From assembly GCF_000696185.1 (NCBI RefSeq), contig NZ_KK853997.1, forward strand, positions 7,643,220-7,707,219: a DNA stretch of 64,000 nucleotides. The letters run 5' to 3'. Position 1 is the first letter of the stretch. Each line of letters begins with the position of its first letter. Both the position numbers and the translations under genes were made by a program. The notes beneath the pieces were generated by a model that was not told where the DNA came from, did not search any database, and saw only the letters and a list, made by a program, of their open reading frames with translations. This stretch comes from Kitasatospora cheerisanensis KCTC 2395. GTDB taxonomy: Bacteria > Actinomycetota > Actinomycetes > Streptomycetales > Streptomycetaceae. Positions 17,731 through 26,615 of this stretch are shown here, in pieces.

Positions 17731-18183
17731 GTGCAGCTCCACCTCCCCGCCGCCCTCACCGCCCTCGCACTGGGCCTGGCCCTCGCCCCCGCCGCCGCGG
17801 CCGACAGCGACCCGGCCGACGCCCCCACCGTCATCGCGATCGGCGGCATGGCCATCGACCCGAAGGTCCCCAGCCGGGTCGAGGTCGACCTGACCTACAC
17901 CTGCGCCCCCGGCGACGGCCCGCTCGCCCTCAACACCTCCGTCGAGCAGACCGACCCCGACGACCCCGCCACCATCGCCTTCGGCACCACCCGCACCGAC
18001 CCCGGGCAGGTGGTCTGCGACGGCACCGAACAGACCCGGACCGTGGTCGTCCAGTCCAAGACCAGCAACTGGCTCACCGACGTCGACGCCGTCGCCATCA
18101 CCACCCTCGCCGACCTCACCGGCACCCCGCCCGCCTTCGCCGACGCCCAGCAGCTCGTCCTCGACCTGCCCGCGGAGGACTGA
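17731..18183 (+). CDS. Small secreted protein (DUF6299-like)
   Basis: 150 residues starting at a GTG behind a GAAAGG ribosome site. The first 24 residues are a clear Sec signal peptide (LPAALTALALGLALAPAAAA, cleavage near AAA-DS). The mature part, about 126 residues, is acidic and beta-rich with two cysteines, in VDLTYTCAPGDG and GQVVCDGTEQ, spaced to form one disulfide. This pattern of a Cys in a strand after a signal peptide followed by VVCDG resembles the DUF6299 family of actinomycete exported proteins, whose function is unknown. It stands alone between the phosphatase and an MFS gene. Confidence 0.65.
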   Translation: MQLHLPAALTALALGLALAPAAAADSDPADAPTVIAIGGMAIDPKVPSRVEVDLTYTCAPGDGPLALNTSVEQTDPDDPATIAFGTTRTDPGQVVCDGTEQTRTVVVQSKTSNWLTDVDAVAITTLADLTGTPPAFADAQQLVLDLPAED

Positions 18184-18345
18184 CCGGGCATCCGGGGCGC
18201 ACCGGCCGCACCGGCCCTCGGGCAGCCGACGGGCCGTTCGGTGGGGGACCGGCGTCAGCCGACCGGCCGTCAACCCCGGCGCGCCGCCCGCCCGGCGCCG
18301 TCCGCGCCGCCCAGACTGGGACGCCGGACGGAAGGACGCCAACGA

Positions 18346-19746
18346 ATGCCCGAGGTCACGACAGCCGGCGGCGCGACCACCGAGGTGCGCCGCTGGCGGG
18401 CGCTCGCGGTCTGCCTGGTCGCCGGGTTCATGACGCTGCTCGACGTGTCGATCGTCAACGTCGCGCTGCCGTCCGTCCGCACCGGCCTGGACATGTCCGA
18501 AGCCGGCCTCCAATGGGTGCTGTCCGGCTACTCGCTGGCGTTCGGACTCGTCCTGGTCCCCGCCGGACGGCTCGGCGACGCGGTCGGCCGCCGCCCCGTC
18601 TTCCTCGCCGGACTCGCCCTGTTCACCGCCACCAGCGCGCTCGCCGGCGCCGCCCAGGACGAGGCCTGGCTGGTGATCGCCCGGCTGCTCCAGGGCATGT
18701 CCGGCGGACTCCTCGTCCCGCAGGTCTCCGGCTTCATCCAGCAGCTCTTCCGCGGCGGCGAACGCGCCCGCGCGTTCGGCCTGCTCGGCACCACCATCGG
18801 CTTCTCCACCGCCGTCGGCCCGCTGCTCGGCGGCCTGCTGATCGCCGCCTTCGGCACCGAGGAGGGCTGGCGCTGGGTGTTCTACGTCAACCTGCCGATC
18901 GGCCTGGTCGCCCTCCCGTTCGCCCGCCGCCTGCTCCCCGCCCCCACCCCCGACACCTGCGACCGCCGCGACTTCGACCCCGTCGGCGTCCTGCTGCTCG
19001 GCGCCGGCACCGTCCTGCTGCTCCTCCCGCTCGTCCAGGCCCAGTGGCACGACCCGCGCAAGTGGCTGCTGCTGGCCGGCTCCGCGGGGGTGCTCACCGC
19101 GTTCGCCGTCTGGGAGCACCGCTACGCGCGCGACCGCGAACCGCTGGTCCACCCCGAGCTGTTCCACACCCGCTCGTTCACCGCCGGCTCGCTGGTCTCG
19201 CTGCTGTACTTCGCCGGCTTCACCGCGGTCTTCTTCGTCTTCACGCTCTACCTGCAGTCCGGCCGCGGCTACAGCGCGCTCTACGCGGGCCTCGCCATCA
19301 CCCCCTTCGCGCTCGCCTCCGCGATCGCCTCCACCATCGGCGGACGCATCGTGGTCCGCTACGGCCGACGGCTGATCGCCTTCGGCCTCGCCACCGTCGC
19401 CGTCGGCCTGGCCCTCGCCGCGCTCGCCGTCCACCTCTTCAACGGCCCCTTCGTCGGCTGGGCCACCGTCCTGCCGCTGCTGCTCGCCGGCCTCGGCAGC
19501 GGCCTGGTGGTCTCCCCGAACCAGGCCCTCACCCTCAGCGAAGTCCCCGTGGTCCGCGCGGGCAGCGCCGGCGGCGTCCTCCAGACCGCCCAACGCATCG
19601 GCTCCGCCGCCGGCATCGCCACCGTCGGCGCGACCTTCTTCGGCCACCTCCACACCCCCGCCGACTACCCGGGCGCGTTCCAACTCAGCCTGGCCGTGGT
19701 GATCGCCTTCGTCCTCCTCGCCCTGCTCGCGGCGATCCGCCCCTGA
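18346..19746 (+). CDS. MFS transporter, DHA2 (EmrB/QacA-type) drug exporter
   Basis: 466 residues with an expected 13-14 membrane helices. The first helix holds LVAGFMTLLDVSIVNVALPSV, the D-x-x-(I/V)-V-N motif typical of the DHA2 branch; GRLGDAVGRRPVF is the loop 2-3 MFS signature; GPLLGGLL is in helix 5. It should export amphiphilic compounds or antibiotics in exchange for protons. GGAAGGACG precedes the ATG at 18346. There is no adjacent regulator. The following 500 bases contain only repeats, so it is likely a single-gene transcript. Confidence 0.88.
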   Translation: MPEVTTAGGATTEVRRWRALAVCLVAGFMTLLDVSIVNVALPSVRTGLDMSEAGLQWVLSGYSLAFGLVLVPAGRLGDAVGRRPVFLAGLALFTATSALAGAAQDEAWLVIARLLQGMSGGLLVPQVSGFIQQLFRGGERARAFGLLGTTIGFSTAVGPLLGGLLIAAFGTEEGWRWVFYVNLPIGLVALPFARRLLPAPTPDTCDRRDFDPVGVLLLGAGTVLLLLPLVQAQWHDPRKWLLLAGSAGVLTAFAVWEHRYARDREPLVHPELFHTRSFTAGSLVSLLYFAGFTAVFFVFTLYLQSGRGYSALYAGLAITPFALASAIASTIGGRIVVRYGRRLIAFGLATVAVGLALAALAVHLFNGPFVGWATVLPLLLAGLGSGLVVSPNQALTLSEVPVVRAGSAGGVLQTAQRIGSAAGIATVGATFFGHLHTPADYPGAFQLSLAVVIAFVLLALLAAIRP

Positions 19747-19947
19747 GCCGGGTCGAGCCCCCGACGGTGGCGCGCCGTCCGCCGGGAGACGCCCGGCAGC
19801 ACGCGGTGCCCGACACCCGGGCCGGTGGTGCGCCCCGAGCGCCGCATGCCGTCCGCGGCGACCGGCTGGTGCTGCCATGCCCGGACCGCGACCACCTCCG
19901 ATGCCGGTGCGCGACCCCTTGGGCGCAGCCGCGTCCTGCCGCCGCCC

Positions 19948-20262
19948 GAGCAGGCCCCGTCCGCCGCCGTGAAGTGCTGCGCGTGCCGTCGCCGGGGTGT
20001 TCGGGCCGTGGCGGGGTTGCGGCGTCGCATTGAGCTGGGCCAGGGTGTCGGCTGCCGCGGCGGCCACCGTCCGTTGCCGCCGTGGTGAGCGCTCCGCCGA
20101 GCGGCCCCGTCCGCCGGCATTGCGGGCCCGCCGTCACCGGGGGTGTCCGGGCCGTGGCGGGGGTCCGGCCACTTGGCGGAGCCGCTTGCTGCCGTGCCGC
20201 ATTGAGCTGGGCCAGGGTGTCGGCCGTCGCGGTGGCCGCCGTCCGTTGCCGCTGTGGCCAGC
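19948..20262. repeat. Imperfect tandem repeat, two copies, period about 150-172 bp
   Basis: Two copies share several near-identical blocks: GCGGCCCCGTCCGCC-like at 19948 and 20099; CGGGGTGT(T/C)CGGGCCGTGGCGGGG at about 19993 and 20137; the 25-base block beginning CATTGAGCTGGGCCAGGGT at 20028 and 20200, identical in both; and a CCGTCCGTTGCCGC block at about 20068 and 20240. Spacing between blocks varies, so the copies have diverged by indels. The right copy runs into the 3' remnant of a leftward ECF sigma gene. No convincing gene covers 19747-20271. Confidence 0.7.
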
Positions 20263-20271
20263 TCGATCTGC

Positions 20272-20488
20272 CCGCGAAGGCGTCGGCGGCGCGCCACACC
20301 GCGAGGAAGGTCTCCTGCATGACCTCGGCGACGATCTGCTCGTCCGCGCAGCGGCGGCGCAGCCGCACCGCCAGCCACGGGGCGGTGCGCCGGTACAGCT
20401 CGTCGAACGCCCCGCGGTCGCCCTTGGAGACCAGGCGGAGCAGACGTTCCTCGTCCAGCTCGTCCAGTGCTCTCCTGCGTGCTCTCAC
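20272..20488 (-). pseudogene. Truncated ECF sigma factor (region 2 only)
   Basis: From the GTG at 20488 the sequence encodes a good sigma region 2: LDELDEERLLRLVSKGDRG, FDELYRRTAPWLAVRLRRR and IVAEVMQETFLAVWRAADAF, with the promoter-melting helix intact. After AFAG at about 20272 similarity stops in all three frames: no linker and no region 4 (-35 recognition) is present, and the reading frame runs into the repeat block at 19948-20262. The product could not recognise a -35 element, so I call it a remnant. The repeat-mediated loss of the 3' half is inference. Confidence 0.7.
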
Positions 20489-20540
20489 ACCTGCCAGACG
20501 CCGGGGCCGGCGCGCAGGTTCTGCGCCGGGGGTGATCCGC

Positions 20541-20589
20541 GTCACAGCCGGACGGGGACGCGCGCCGCAGGTCCCCGTCCGGCTGTGAC
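20541..20589. terminator. Perfect 19-bp hairpin, likely bidirectional terminator
   Basis: Arms at 20541-20559 and 20571-20589 are perfectly complementary with an 11-base loop. There is no T tract, as usual for this group. It spans the stop codon of the hydroxylase gene (20542-20544), so the last codons of that gene encode one arm, and it separates that gene from the sigma remnant. Confidence 0.8.
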
Positions 20590-22263
20590 GCTGTCAGGCC
20601 AGGCCGGCCACCCCGCGCACGCCGACCCGCAGGGCCCGGCCGGGTCGCCGACGGCCCCGGTGGCGCGCCAGCCGACGAAGCCGTCCGGGCGGACCAGGGC
20701 CGCGCCGCCGGGGTGCAGCCCGTACGCCTCCGGCCAGGTGGTGGGGGAGACCGGGCCGGCGGGGCGGGCGCCCGAGGGGATGTCGGCGGGCGGCTCCGGC
20801 AGCAGGTCGCCGCCGTCGCCGACCAGCAGGCAGCGCAGCGGCACGCCGGTCTGCCGGGCGACCAGCCGGGCCGCGGCCGGCCAGTGCCCGCCGCCCGCGG
20901 CGGGGGCGAGCAGCAGCGGCCCGCCGTCGAACAGGTCGAGGGTGGACAGCCGCGTCCCGGCGGCGTCGCGCAGCCACAGGTGCGGGGCGCGGGTGCCGGG
21001 CTCCCCGGTGGCGGCGAACCGCTCGGGGACGACGCCCGCGGTGGCGTCCGCGCCGACCAGCGCGCCCTCCGGGTAGCGGTAGCCGAGCGCCACCGCCAGC
21101 ACGTTGGTGCGCGGCCCGGCGGCCGGCGCGGCGTCGAAGCCGGGGTGCTGGTGCTCGACGGAGCGGGCCGCCGCCCGGGCCGCGGTCTGCACGGCGACCG
21201 GCCGCCGCTCGCTCTCGTAGCTCTCCAGCAGCCGGGGCCCGCCCCAGCCGGCCAGCACCGCGGCGAGCTTCCAGGCCAGGTTATGGGCGTCCTGGATGCC
21301 GGTGTTGGAGCCGAACGCGCCGGTCGGCGGCATCTCGTGCGCGGAGTCCCCGACCAGGAACACCCGCCCCGCTCCGTACCGGTCGGCGACCCGCTCGGCG
21401 GCGTGCCAGGGCGCCCGGCCGGTGATCTCCACGTCCAGGTCGGGGACCCCGGCGGCGGCCCGGATGTGCGCGGCGCAGCGCAGGTCGGTGAAGTCCTCGA
21501 CGCTCTCGCCGCGCTCGGGGTGCCAGGGCAGGTGGAACACCCACTGCTCGCGGTTGTCGACGGGCAGCAGCGCCCCCGCCCCGGCCGGGTCGGTCAGGTA
21601 GCAGGCGATGAACCGCCGGTCGCCGACCACCTCCGCGAGCCGCTTGGCCCGGAAGGTGACGCTGACGTTGTGGAACAGGTCGCCGCGCCCGGACTGCCCG
21701 ATGCCGAGCCGCTCCCGAACGGGACTGCGCGGCCCGTCCGCGGCGACCAGGTAGTCGGCGCGCACCTCGCGCTCCTCGCCGGTGGCCCGGTCCAGCAGGC
21801 GCGCCGTCACCCCGTCGGCGTCCTGCTCGAAGGCGGTCAGCTCGGTGTTGAAACGGAGGTCGCCGCGTTCGGCGGCATGCCGCAGCAGCACCGGCTCCAG
21901 GTCGTTCTGGCTGCACAGGCACCACGAGGAGGGGCTGAATCTGGCCAGCCCCCCGCCGGGGTCGATCTCCCGGAACAGCCACTCCTGCTCGCCGCCGGAC
22001 AGCGTCTCGGCCTGCAGGATGCCGTGGTTGTCGGCGAGCACCGACGCTGCCGCCCGGACGTCCTCCTCGACCCCCGCGGTGCGGAACAGCTCCATGGTGC
22101 GGAGGTTGTTGCCGCGCCCGCGCGGATGCCGGGAGGTCTCGGCGTGCCGCTCCACCAGCAGGTGCGGCACGCCGAGCCGGCCGAGGAAGAGGGACGCCGA
22201 CAGCCCCACCAGGGAACCGCCCACGACCAGGACCGGGACCCGGTCCGCCATCTGTGTGTTCAT
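20542..22263 (-). CDS. FAD-dependent polyketide hydroxylase (WhiE ORFVIII type)
   Basis: 573 residues of the PHBH-fold aromatic polyketide hydroxylases. FAD-binding VLVVGGSLVGLSASLFLGRLG starts about residue 9; DYLVAADGPRSPVRERLGI is the DG motif; VFLVGDSAHEMPPTGAFGSNTGIQDAHNLAWKL is the GD motif; the C-terminal 150 residues form the thioredoxin-like domain ending in ALVRPDGFVGWRA. Using NAD(P)H and oxygen it would hydroxylate the cyclised polyketide. It is transcribed divergently from the PKS genes, exactly as whiE ORFVIII is in S. coelicolor. The ATG at 22263 has GGAG eight bases upstream; a second ATG lies four codons on. The stop lies inside a strong hairpin. Confidence 0.9.
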   Translation of the reverse strand: MNTQMADRVPVLVVGGSLVGLSASLFLGRLGVPHLLVERHAETSRHPRGRGNNLRTMELFRTAGVEEDVRAAASVLADNHGILQAETLSGGEQEWLFREIDPGGGLARFSPSSWCLCSQNDLEPVLLRHAAERGDLRFNTELTAFEQDADGVTARLLDRATGEEREVRADYLVAADGPRSPVRERLGIGQSGRGDLFHNVSVTFRAKRLAEVVGDRRFIACYLTDPAGAGALLPVDNREQWVFHLPWHPERGESVEDFTDLRCAAHIRAAAGVPDLDVEITGRAPWHAAERVADRYGAGRVFLVGDSAHEMPPTGAFGSNTGIQDAHNLAWKLAAVLAGWGGPRLLESYESERRPVAVQTAARAAARSVEHQHPGFDAAPAAGPRTNVLAVALGYRYPEGALVGADATAGVVPERFAATGEPGTRAPHLWLRDAAGTRLSTLDLFDGGPLLLAPAAGGGHWPAAARLVARQTGVPLRCLLVGDGGDLLPEPPADIPSGARPAGPVSPTTWPEAYGLHPGGAALVRPDGFVGWRATGAVGDPAGPCGSACAGWPAWPDSVTAGRGPAARVPVRL

Positions 22264-22498
22264 CAGCTCTGCTCCATCCGTGCGGGGCGCTGGATACGCC
22301 GGACCCTGCATCCATCCCCCGCCGCCGCCGGACACGCAGGGTGCGTCGCCCGGATGGCCGTGAACTCTCGCGCCCGCCCCGCGCCCCCGTGACGATCGAG
22401 TGCGAACCACGCCCCGCCCCGCCGACCCGAACGGCCGCTGAGGCCGCCCGACTTGTCGGCCGCGGGCCCTCCGTGAACCAACGACAGGATCCGTCGCC
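22264..22498. promoter_or_regulatory. Divergent promoter region of the spore-pigment cluster
   Basis: These 235 bases separate the hydroxylase from the main PKS operon and must hold both promoters. In S. coelicolor the equivalent gap carries two oppositely oriented, sporulation-dependent promoters, one needing sigma-F. I could not identify -10/-35 elements or a confident operator here; an AGGA ribosome site for the right-hand gene is at about 22486. Confidence 0.5.
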
Positions 22499-23641
22499 AT
22501 GACCCTGCTCTCCACAGCCGAGGAGACCACCACCGGCCGGCCCGCCGCGGGCCGGCTTCGCGTCATCCTGATGCTCGACGTCCACGACGGCGCCCAGGAC
22601 CGCTTCCTGGACGCCTACGAACTGCTGCGCTACCAGGTGTCCGCCGTCCCCGGCCACGTCAGCGACCAGCTCTGCCAGTCGATCGACGACCCGTCCCGGT
22701 GGCTGATCACCAGCGAATGGGAGAGCGCCGAACCGTTCCTCGCCTGGGTCGACAGCGACGCCCACCGCGAGATGGTCAAGCCCATGCACGGCTGCGTCCG
22801 CGACACCCACTCGCTGCGCTACACCGTGCTGCGCGAGACCCACGGCGACCGCGCCACCGACAGCCCCGCCTCCCCGCTCGGCCCCGGCCAGCACCACCCC
22901 GGCGTGCCGACGGCCCCCCGGCCCGGCCCGGACGGCGTGGTGCGGCACGCGCTCAGCTTCACCGTGAAGCCCGGCGCCGAGGCCAGGGCCGCCGAACTGC
23001 TGGCCGGCTACCGCTCCCCGCAGGCGCGGGTCGACGACACCACCCGCCTGCTGCGCACCTCGCTGTTCATGCGCGGCAACCGGATCGTGCGCTGCGTCGA
23101 GGTCGCCGGCGACCTGGTCGCCGCCCTGCGGCACGTCGCCCGGCAGCCCGAGGTGCGGGCCGTCGAGGAGGCCATCAACCCCTACCTGGAGGAGGACCGC
23201 GACCTGGACGACCCGCTGTCCGCCCGCGACTTCTTCCAGCGCGCCGCACTGCCCGCCGTCCACCACCACGCCGCCCTGAAGTCCGGCCCGGTGCAGCGGC
23301 ACGCCTACCTGTACCCCGTCCGCCCCGGCTGCGGCGCGGCGCTCGCCGAACTGCTGTCCGGCGAGGACGAGCACGCCGCCGGCGACCCCGGCTCGCCGCT
23401 GGTGCGCGCCACCGTCTACCGGCACGAGGACCTGGTGGTCCGGCTGGTCGACCTGCTCGCCGACCCGGCGGACGACCCCGCCACCGCCCTCGGCGTGGCC
23501 GGCCCGCGCGCCGCCGCCGTCCTCGGCAAGCTCGCCGCCATCCCCGCCGAACACCCCGTCCCCAGCACCGACGGCCTGCGCCACCTGCTCGCCGAGTGCG
23601 CCATGACCCCGGTCACCGACCGCAGCTCGACCGACGCCTGA
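22499..23641 (+). CDS. SchA/CurD-like protein (WhiE ORFI)
   Basis: 380 residues. The first 115 form a dimeric ferredoxin-like (ABM/monooxygenase-type) domain, RLRVILMLDVHDGAQDRFLD followed by WLITSEWESAEPFLAWVDS, and the rest is the SchA/CurD domain with two internal repeats, each opening with an HALSFTVKPG or HAYLYPVRPG segment. These proteins occur almost only in spore-pigment-type PKS clusters, where the first gene of the operon encodes them; the reaction is not established. It is the promoter-proximal gene here, 45 bases before the cupin. Its presence is one of the strongest arguments that the cluster makes a spore pigment rather than an antibiotic. Confidence 0.88.
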   Translation: MTLLSTAEETTTGRPAAGRLRVILMLDVHDGAQDRFLDAYELLRYQVSAVPGHVSDQLCQSIDDPSRWLITSEWESAEPFLAWVDSDAHREMVKPMHGCVRDTHSLRYTVLRETHGDRATDSPASPLGPGQHHPGVPTAPRPGPDGVVRHALSFTVKPGAEARAAELLAGYRSPQARVDDTTRLLRTSLFMRGNRIVRCVEVAGDLVAALRHVARQPEVRAVEEAINPYLEEDRDLDDPLSARDFFQRAALPAVHHHAALKSGPVQRHAYLYPVRPGCGAALAELLSGEDEHAAGDPGSPLVRATVYRHEDLVVRLVDLLADPADDPATALGVAGPRAAAVLGKLAAIPAEHPVPSTDGLRHLLAECAMTPVTDRSSTDA

Positions 23642-23685
23642 CCCCGCTCAACGAACACGACCCCACGCCGGAGAGGAAGTCCACC

Positions 23686-24117
23686 GTGACCACCGAGATG
23701 CCACGAGTCGTCCACGTCGACGACGCGCCCCCCAACCGCAAGCGCGGCGGCGACCTGCGGGCCATGCTCACCCCGACGGCGGTCGGCGCCACCAGCGGAT
23801 TCATGGGGGTGGCCATCGTCGAACCCGGAGAGCGGATCGGCGAGCACTACCACCCGTACTCCGAGGAGTTCGTGTACGTGATCTCCGGCGAACTCGAGGT
23901 CGACCTGGACGGCAAGACCCAGCCGCTGCGCCCCGAACAGGGCCTGATGATCCCGATCGGGATGCGGCACCGGTTCCGCAACACCGGCCCCGGCCAGGCC
24001 CGGATGGTCTTCCACCTCGGGCCGCTCGCACCCCGCCCCGAACTCGGCCACGTCGACACCGAGGAGCAGAGCACCGCCGAGTCGGGGCCGCCGGAACCGG
24101 CCGGGGCGGCATCGTGA
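23686..24117 (+). CDS. Cupin-domain protein (WhiE ORFII)
   Basis: 143 residues with one cupin barrel: GERIGEHYHPYSEEFVYVISGELEV (motif 1, with the metal-binding His, His and Glu) and PIGMRHRFRNTG (motif 2 with His). Homologues in whiE, sch and cur clusters are thought to assist polyketide tailoring or cyclisation, but the role is unproven. It starts at a GTG behind GGAGAGGAAG and its stop overlaps the KS-alpha GTG by four bases, so the two are coupled. The N-terminal RVVHVDDAPPNRKRGGDLR segment is typical of the ORFII group. Confidence 0.87.
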   Translation: MTTEMPRVVHVDDAPPNRKRGGDLRAMLTPTAVGATSGFMGVAIVEPGERIGEHYHPYSEEFVYVISGELEVDLDGKTQPLRPEQGLMIPIGMRHRFRNTGPGQARMVFHLGPLAPRPELGHVDTEEQSTAESGPPEPAGAAS

Positions 24118-25379
24118 GCCGCCGGGTCGCGGTGACCGGCATCGGCGTGGTCGCCCCCGGCGGCATCGGCGTCCCGCAGTTCTGGCGGCTGCTCACCGAC
24201 GGCCGCACCGCCACCCGCGGCATCACCCTGTTCGACCCCGAGGGCTTCCGCTCCCGGATCGCCGCCGAATGCGACTTCGACCCCGCCGCGCACGGCCTCA
24301 CCGCCGACCAGATCGCCCGCAACGACCGCTACGTGCAGTTCGCCCTGGTCGCCGCCGACGAAGCGGTCGCCGACGCCGGCCTCGACCCCGCGGGCGAGGA
24401 CCCCTGGCGGATCGGCGTCTCGCTCGGCACCGCGGTCGGCGGCACCACCCGCCTCGAACACGACTACGTGCTGGTCAGCAGCCGCGGCGAGCACTGGGGC
24501 GTCGACCACCGGCCCGCCGAGCCGCACCTGGAACGGGCGTTCTCCCCGTCCACGCTGGCCTCCGCGGTCGCCGAACGGCTCGGCGCCCACGGCCCCGTCC
24601 AGACCGTCTCCACCGGCTGCACCTCCGGCCTGGACGCCGTCGGGTACGCCGCCCTCGCCATCGAGGAGGGCCGCGCCGACGTGATCGTCGCCGGAGCCTG
24701 CGACTCGCCGATCTCCCCGATCACCGTCGCCTGCTTCGACGCCATCAAGGCCACCTCCGCCCGCAACGACGACCCCGCACACGCCTCCCGCCCCTTCGAC
24801 GCGAGCCGCGACGGCTTCGTGCTCGGCGAGGGCGGCGCCGTCGTCGTGCTGGAGGAGTGGGAGCACGCCCGGCGCCGCGGCGCCCGCATCTACGCCGAAC
24901 TCGGCGGCTTCGCCACCTTCGGCAACGCCTACCACATGACCGGACTCACCCAGGAGGGCGTGGAGATGTCCGAAGCCATCGACCGCGCCCTCGCCCACGC
25001 GAAACTCCCCGGCGACGCCGTCGACTACGTCAACGCGCACGGCTCCGGCACCAAGCAGAACGACCGCCACGAGACCGCCGCCGTCAAACGCTCCCTGGGC
25101 GCGCACGCCCGGCGCACCCCGATGAGCTCCATCAAGTCCATGGTCGGGCACTCCCTCGGCGCGATCGGCGCCATCGAACTGGTCGCCTGCACCCTCGCCC
25201 TGCACCACGGCGTCGTCCCGCCGACCGCCAACTACACCGAACCCGACCCCGAGTGCGACCTCGACTACGTCCCCCGCACCGCCCGCGACATGCCGCTGCG
25301 CCACGTGCTGTCGGTCGGCAGCGGCTTCGGCGGCTTCCAGTCCGCAGTGGTGCTGAGCAGAGCGGAGACGGCCCCATGA
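24114..25379 (+). CDS. Type II PKS ketosynthase alpha (WhiE ORFIII)
   Basis: 421 residues, normal length. The active-site motif VSTGCTSGLDAVG has Cys169; the decarboxylation histidines are in NAHGSGTKQNDRHE (His309) and SMVGHSLGA (His346), with Lys341. RRVAVTGIGVVAPGGIG opens the protein. Together with CLF and ACP it forms the minimal PKS, condensing malonyl units on the ACP into a poly-beta-ketone chain. It is coupled to both neighbours: the GTG overlaps the cupin stop and its own stop overlaps the CLF ATG. The sequence carries the features of an active enzyme. Confidence 0.95.
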   Translation: MSRRVAVTGIGVVAPGGIGVPQFWRLLTDGRTATRGITLFDPEGFRSRIAAECDFDPAAHGLTADQIARNDRYVQFALVAADEAVADAGLDPAGEDPWRIGVSLGTAVGGTTRLEHDYVLVSSRGEHWGVDHRPAEPHLERAFSPSTLASAVAERLGAHGPVQTVSTGCTSGLDAVGYAALAIEEGRADVIVAGACDSPISPITVACFDAIKATSARNDDPAHASRPFDASRDGFVLGEGGAVVVLEEWEHARRRGARIYAELGGFATFGNAYHMTGLTQEGVEMSEAIDRALAHAKLPGDAVDYVNAHGSGTKQNDRHETAAVKRSLGAHARRTPMSSIKSMVGHSLGAIGAIELVACTLALHHGVVPPTANYTEPDPECDLDYVPRTARDMPLRHVLSVGSGFGGFQSAVVLSRAETAP

Positions 25380-26605
25380 ACACCACCCGCAGCGCGGTGA
25401 TCACCGGCGTCGGCGTGGTCTCCCCGCACGGCATCGGCGCCGACGACTACTGGAAGGCGCTCTGCCAGGGCCGCTCCGCGCTCGCCCCGATCGACCGCGA
25501 GGGCTGCGAGCACCTCCCGCTGCGCATCGCCGGCCTGGTGCGCGGCTTCGACGCCGAGGCGTACGTCGAGCCGCGCTACCTGGTGCAGACCGACCGGTTC
25601 ACCCACTTCGCGATGGCCGCCGCCGAACTTGCCATGGCCGACGCCGACCTGACGCCCCACCCCGACGACCCGTTCCAGGTCGCCGTGGTCACCGCGGCGG
25701 GATCCGGCGGCGGCGAGTTCGGCCAGCGCGAACTCCAGCACCTGTGGGCCGAAGGACCCCACCACGTCGGCCCCTACCAGTCCATCGCCTGGTTCTACGC
25801 CGCCTCCACCGGCCAGATCTCCATCCGCGGCGGCTTCAAGGGCCCCTGCGGCGTCGTCGCCTCCGACGAGGCCGGCGGCCTGGACGCCCTCGCGCACGCC
25901 GCCCGCGCCGTCGGCCGCGGCACCGACGCCGTCCTGGCCGGGGCCGCCGAAGCCCCCATCGCCCCCTACTCGATGGTCTGCCAGCTCGGCTACCCCGGAC
26001 TGTCCACCGCCGTCGACCCCGACCGCGCCTACCGGCCCTTCGGCACCGACGCGGCCGGCTTCGTCCCCGCCGAGGGCGGGGCCATGTTCGTCGTCGAGGA
26101 CGACGAAGCCGCCCGCCGGCGCGGCGCCCGCGCCCGGGCCCGGATCGCCGGACACACCGCCACCTTCACCGGCGCCGCCCGCTGGGCCGACAGCCGCGAA
26201 GGACTCGCCCACGCCGTCCGCGGCGCCCTCGCCGAGGCGCACTGCGCCCCCGACGAGATCGACGTGGTCTTCGCCGACGGCCTCGGCGTCCCCGAGGCCG
26301 ACCGCGCCGAAGCCCTCGCCCTGGCCGACGCGCTCGGCGACCACGCCGAACGCGTCCCCGTCACCGCCCCCAAGGCCGGCCTCGGCCGCGCCCACTGCGG
26401 CGCCCCCGCGCTCGACGTGGCCGCCGCCGTGCTCGCCCTCGAACAGGGCCTGGTCCCGCCCACCCCGCACACCCAGGACTGCCCGTACGGGCTCGACCTG
26501 GTCATCGGCCACCCGCGACCCGCCGAGCTGCACACCGCCCTGGTGCTCAGCCGCGGCCTGATGGGCTCCAACACCGCCCTGGTGCTGCGCCGGGCCCGAA
26601 CCTGA
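25376..26605 (+). CDS. Type II PKS chain length factor / ketosynthase beta (WhiE ORFIV)
   Basis: 409 residues, paralogous to KS-alpha: SAVITGVGVVSPHGIGADDYW at the start and GPCGVVASDEAGGLDAL at the active-site position. The nucleophile Cys of KS-alpha is replaced by Glu165; most antibiotic CLFs have Gln there. The catalytic His pair is also lost, as usual. CLF pairs with KS-alpha, decarboxylates malonyl-ACP to prime the chain and sets its length. Spore-pigment PKSs of this group typically make about 24-carbon dodecaketides, though length cannot be derived here. The ATG at 25376 overlaps the KS stop (ATGA). Confidence 0.94.
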   Translation: MNTTRSAVITGVGVVSPHGIGADDYWKALCQGRSALAPIDREGCEHLPLRIAGLVRGFDAEAYVEPRYLVQTDRFTHFAMAAAELAMADADLTPHPDDPFQVAVVTAAGSGGGEFGQRELQHLWAEGPHHVGPYQSIAWFYAASTGQISIRGGFKGPCGVVASDEAGGLDALAHAARAVGRGTDAVLAGAAEAPIAPYSMVCQLGYPGLSTAVDPDRAYRPFGTDAAGFVPAEGGAMFVVEDDEAARRRGARARARIAGHTATFTGAARWADSREGLAHAVRGALAEAHCAPDEIDVVFADGLGVPEADRAEALALADALGDHAERVPVTAPKAGLGRAHCGAPALDVAAAVLALEQGLVPPTPHTQDCPYGLDLVIGHPRPAELHTALVLSRGLMGSNTALVLRRART

Positions 26606-26615
26606 AGGAGTAACC

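Noticed and set aside
15049..20067. A 1672-codon open frame on the minus strand opposite the phosphatase and MFS genes
   Set aside because: Composition is Gly/Asp/Val/Ala noise, with no domain; it is the antisense shadow of GC-rich coding sequence.
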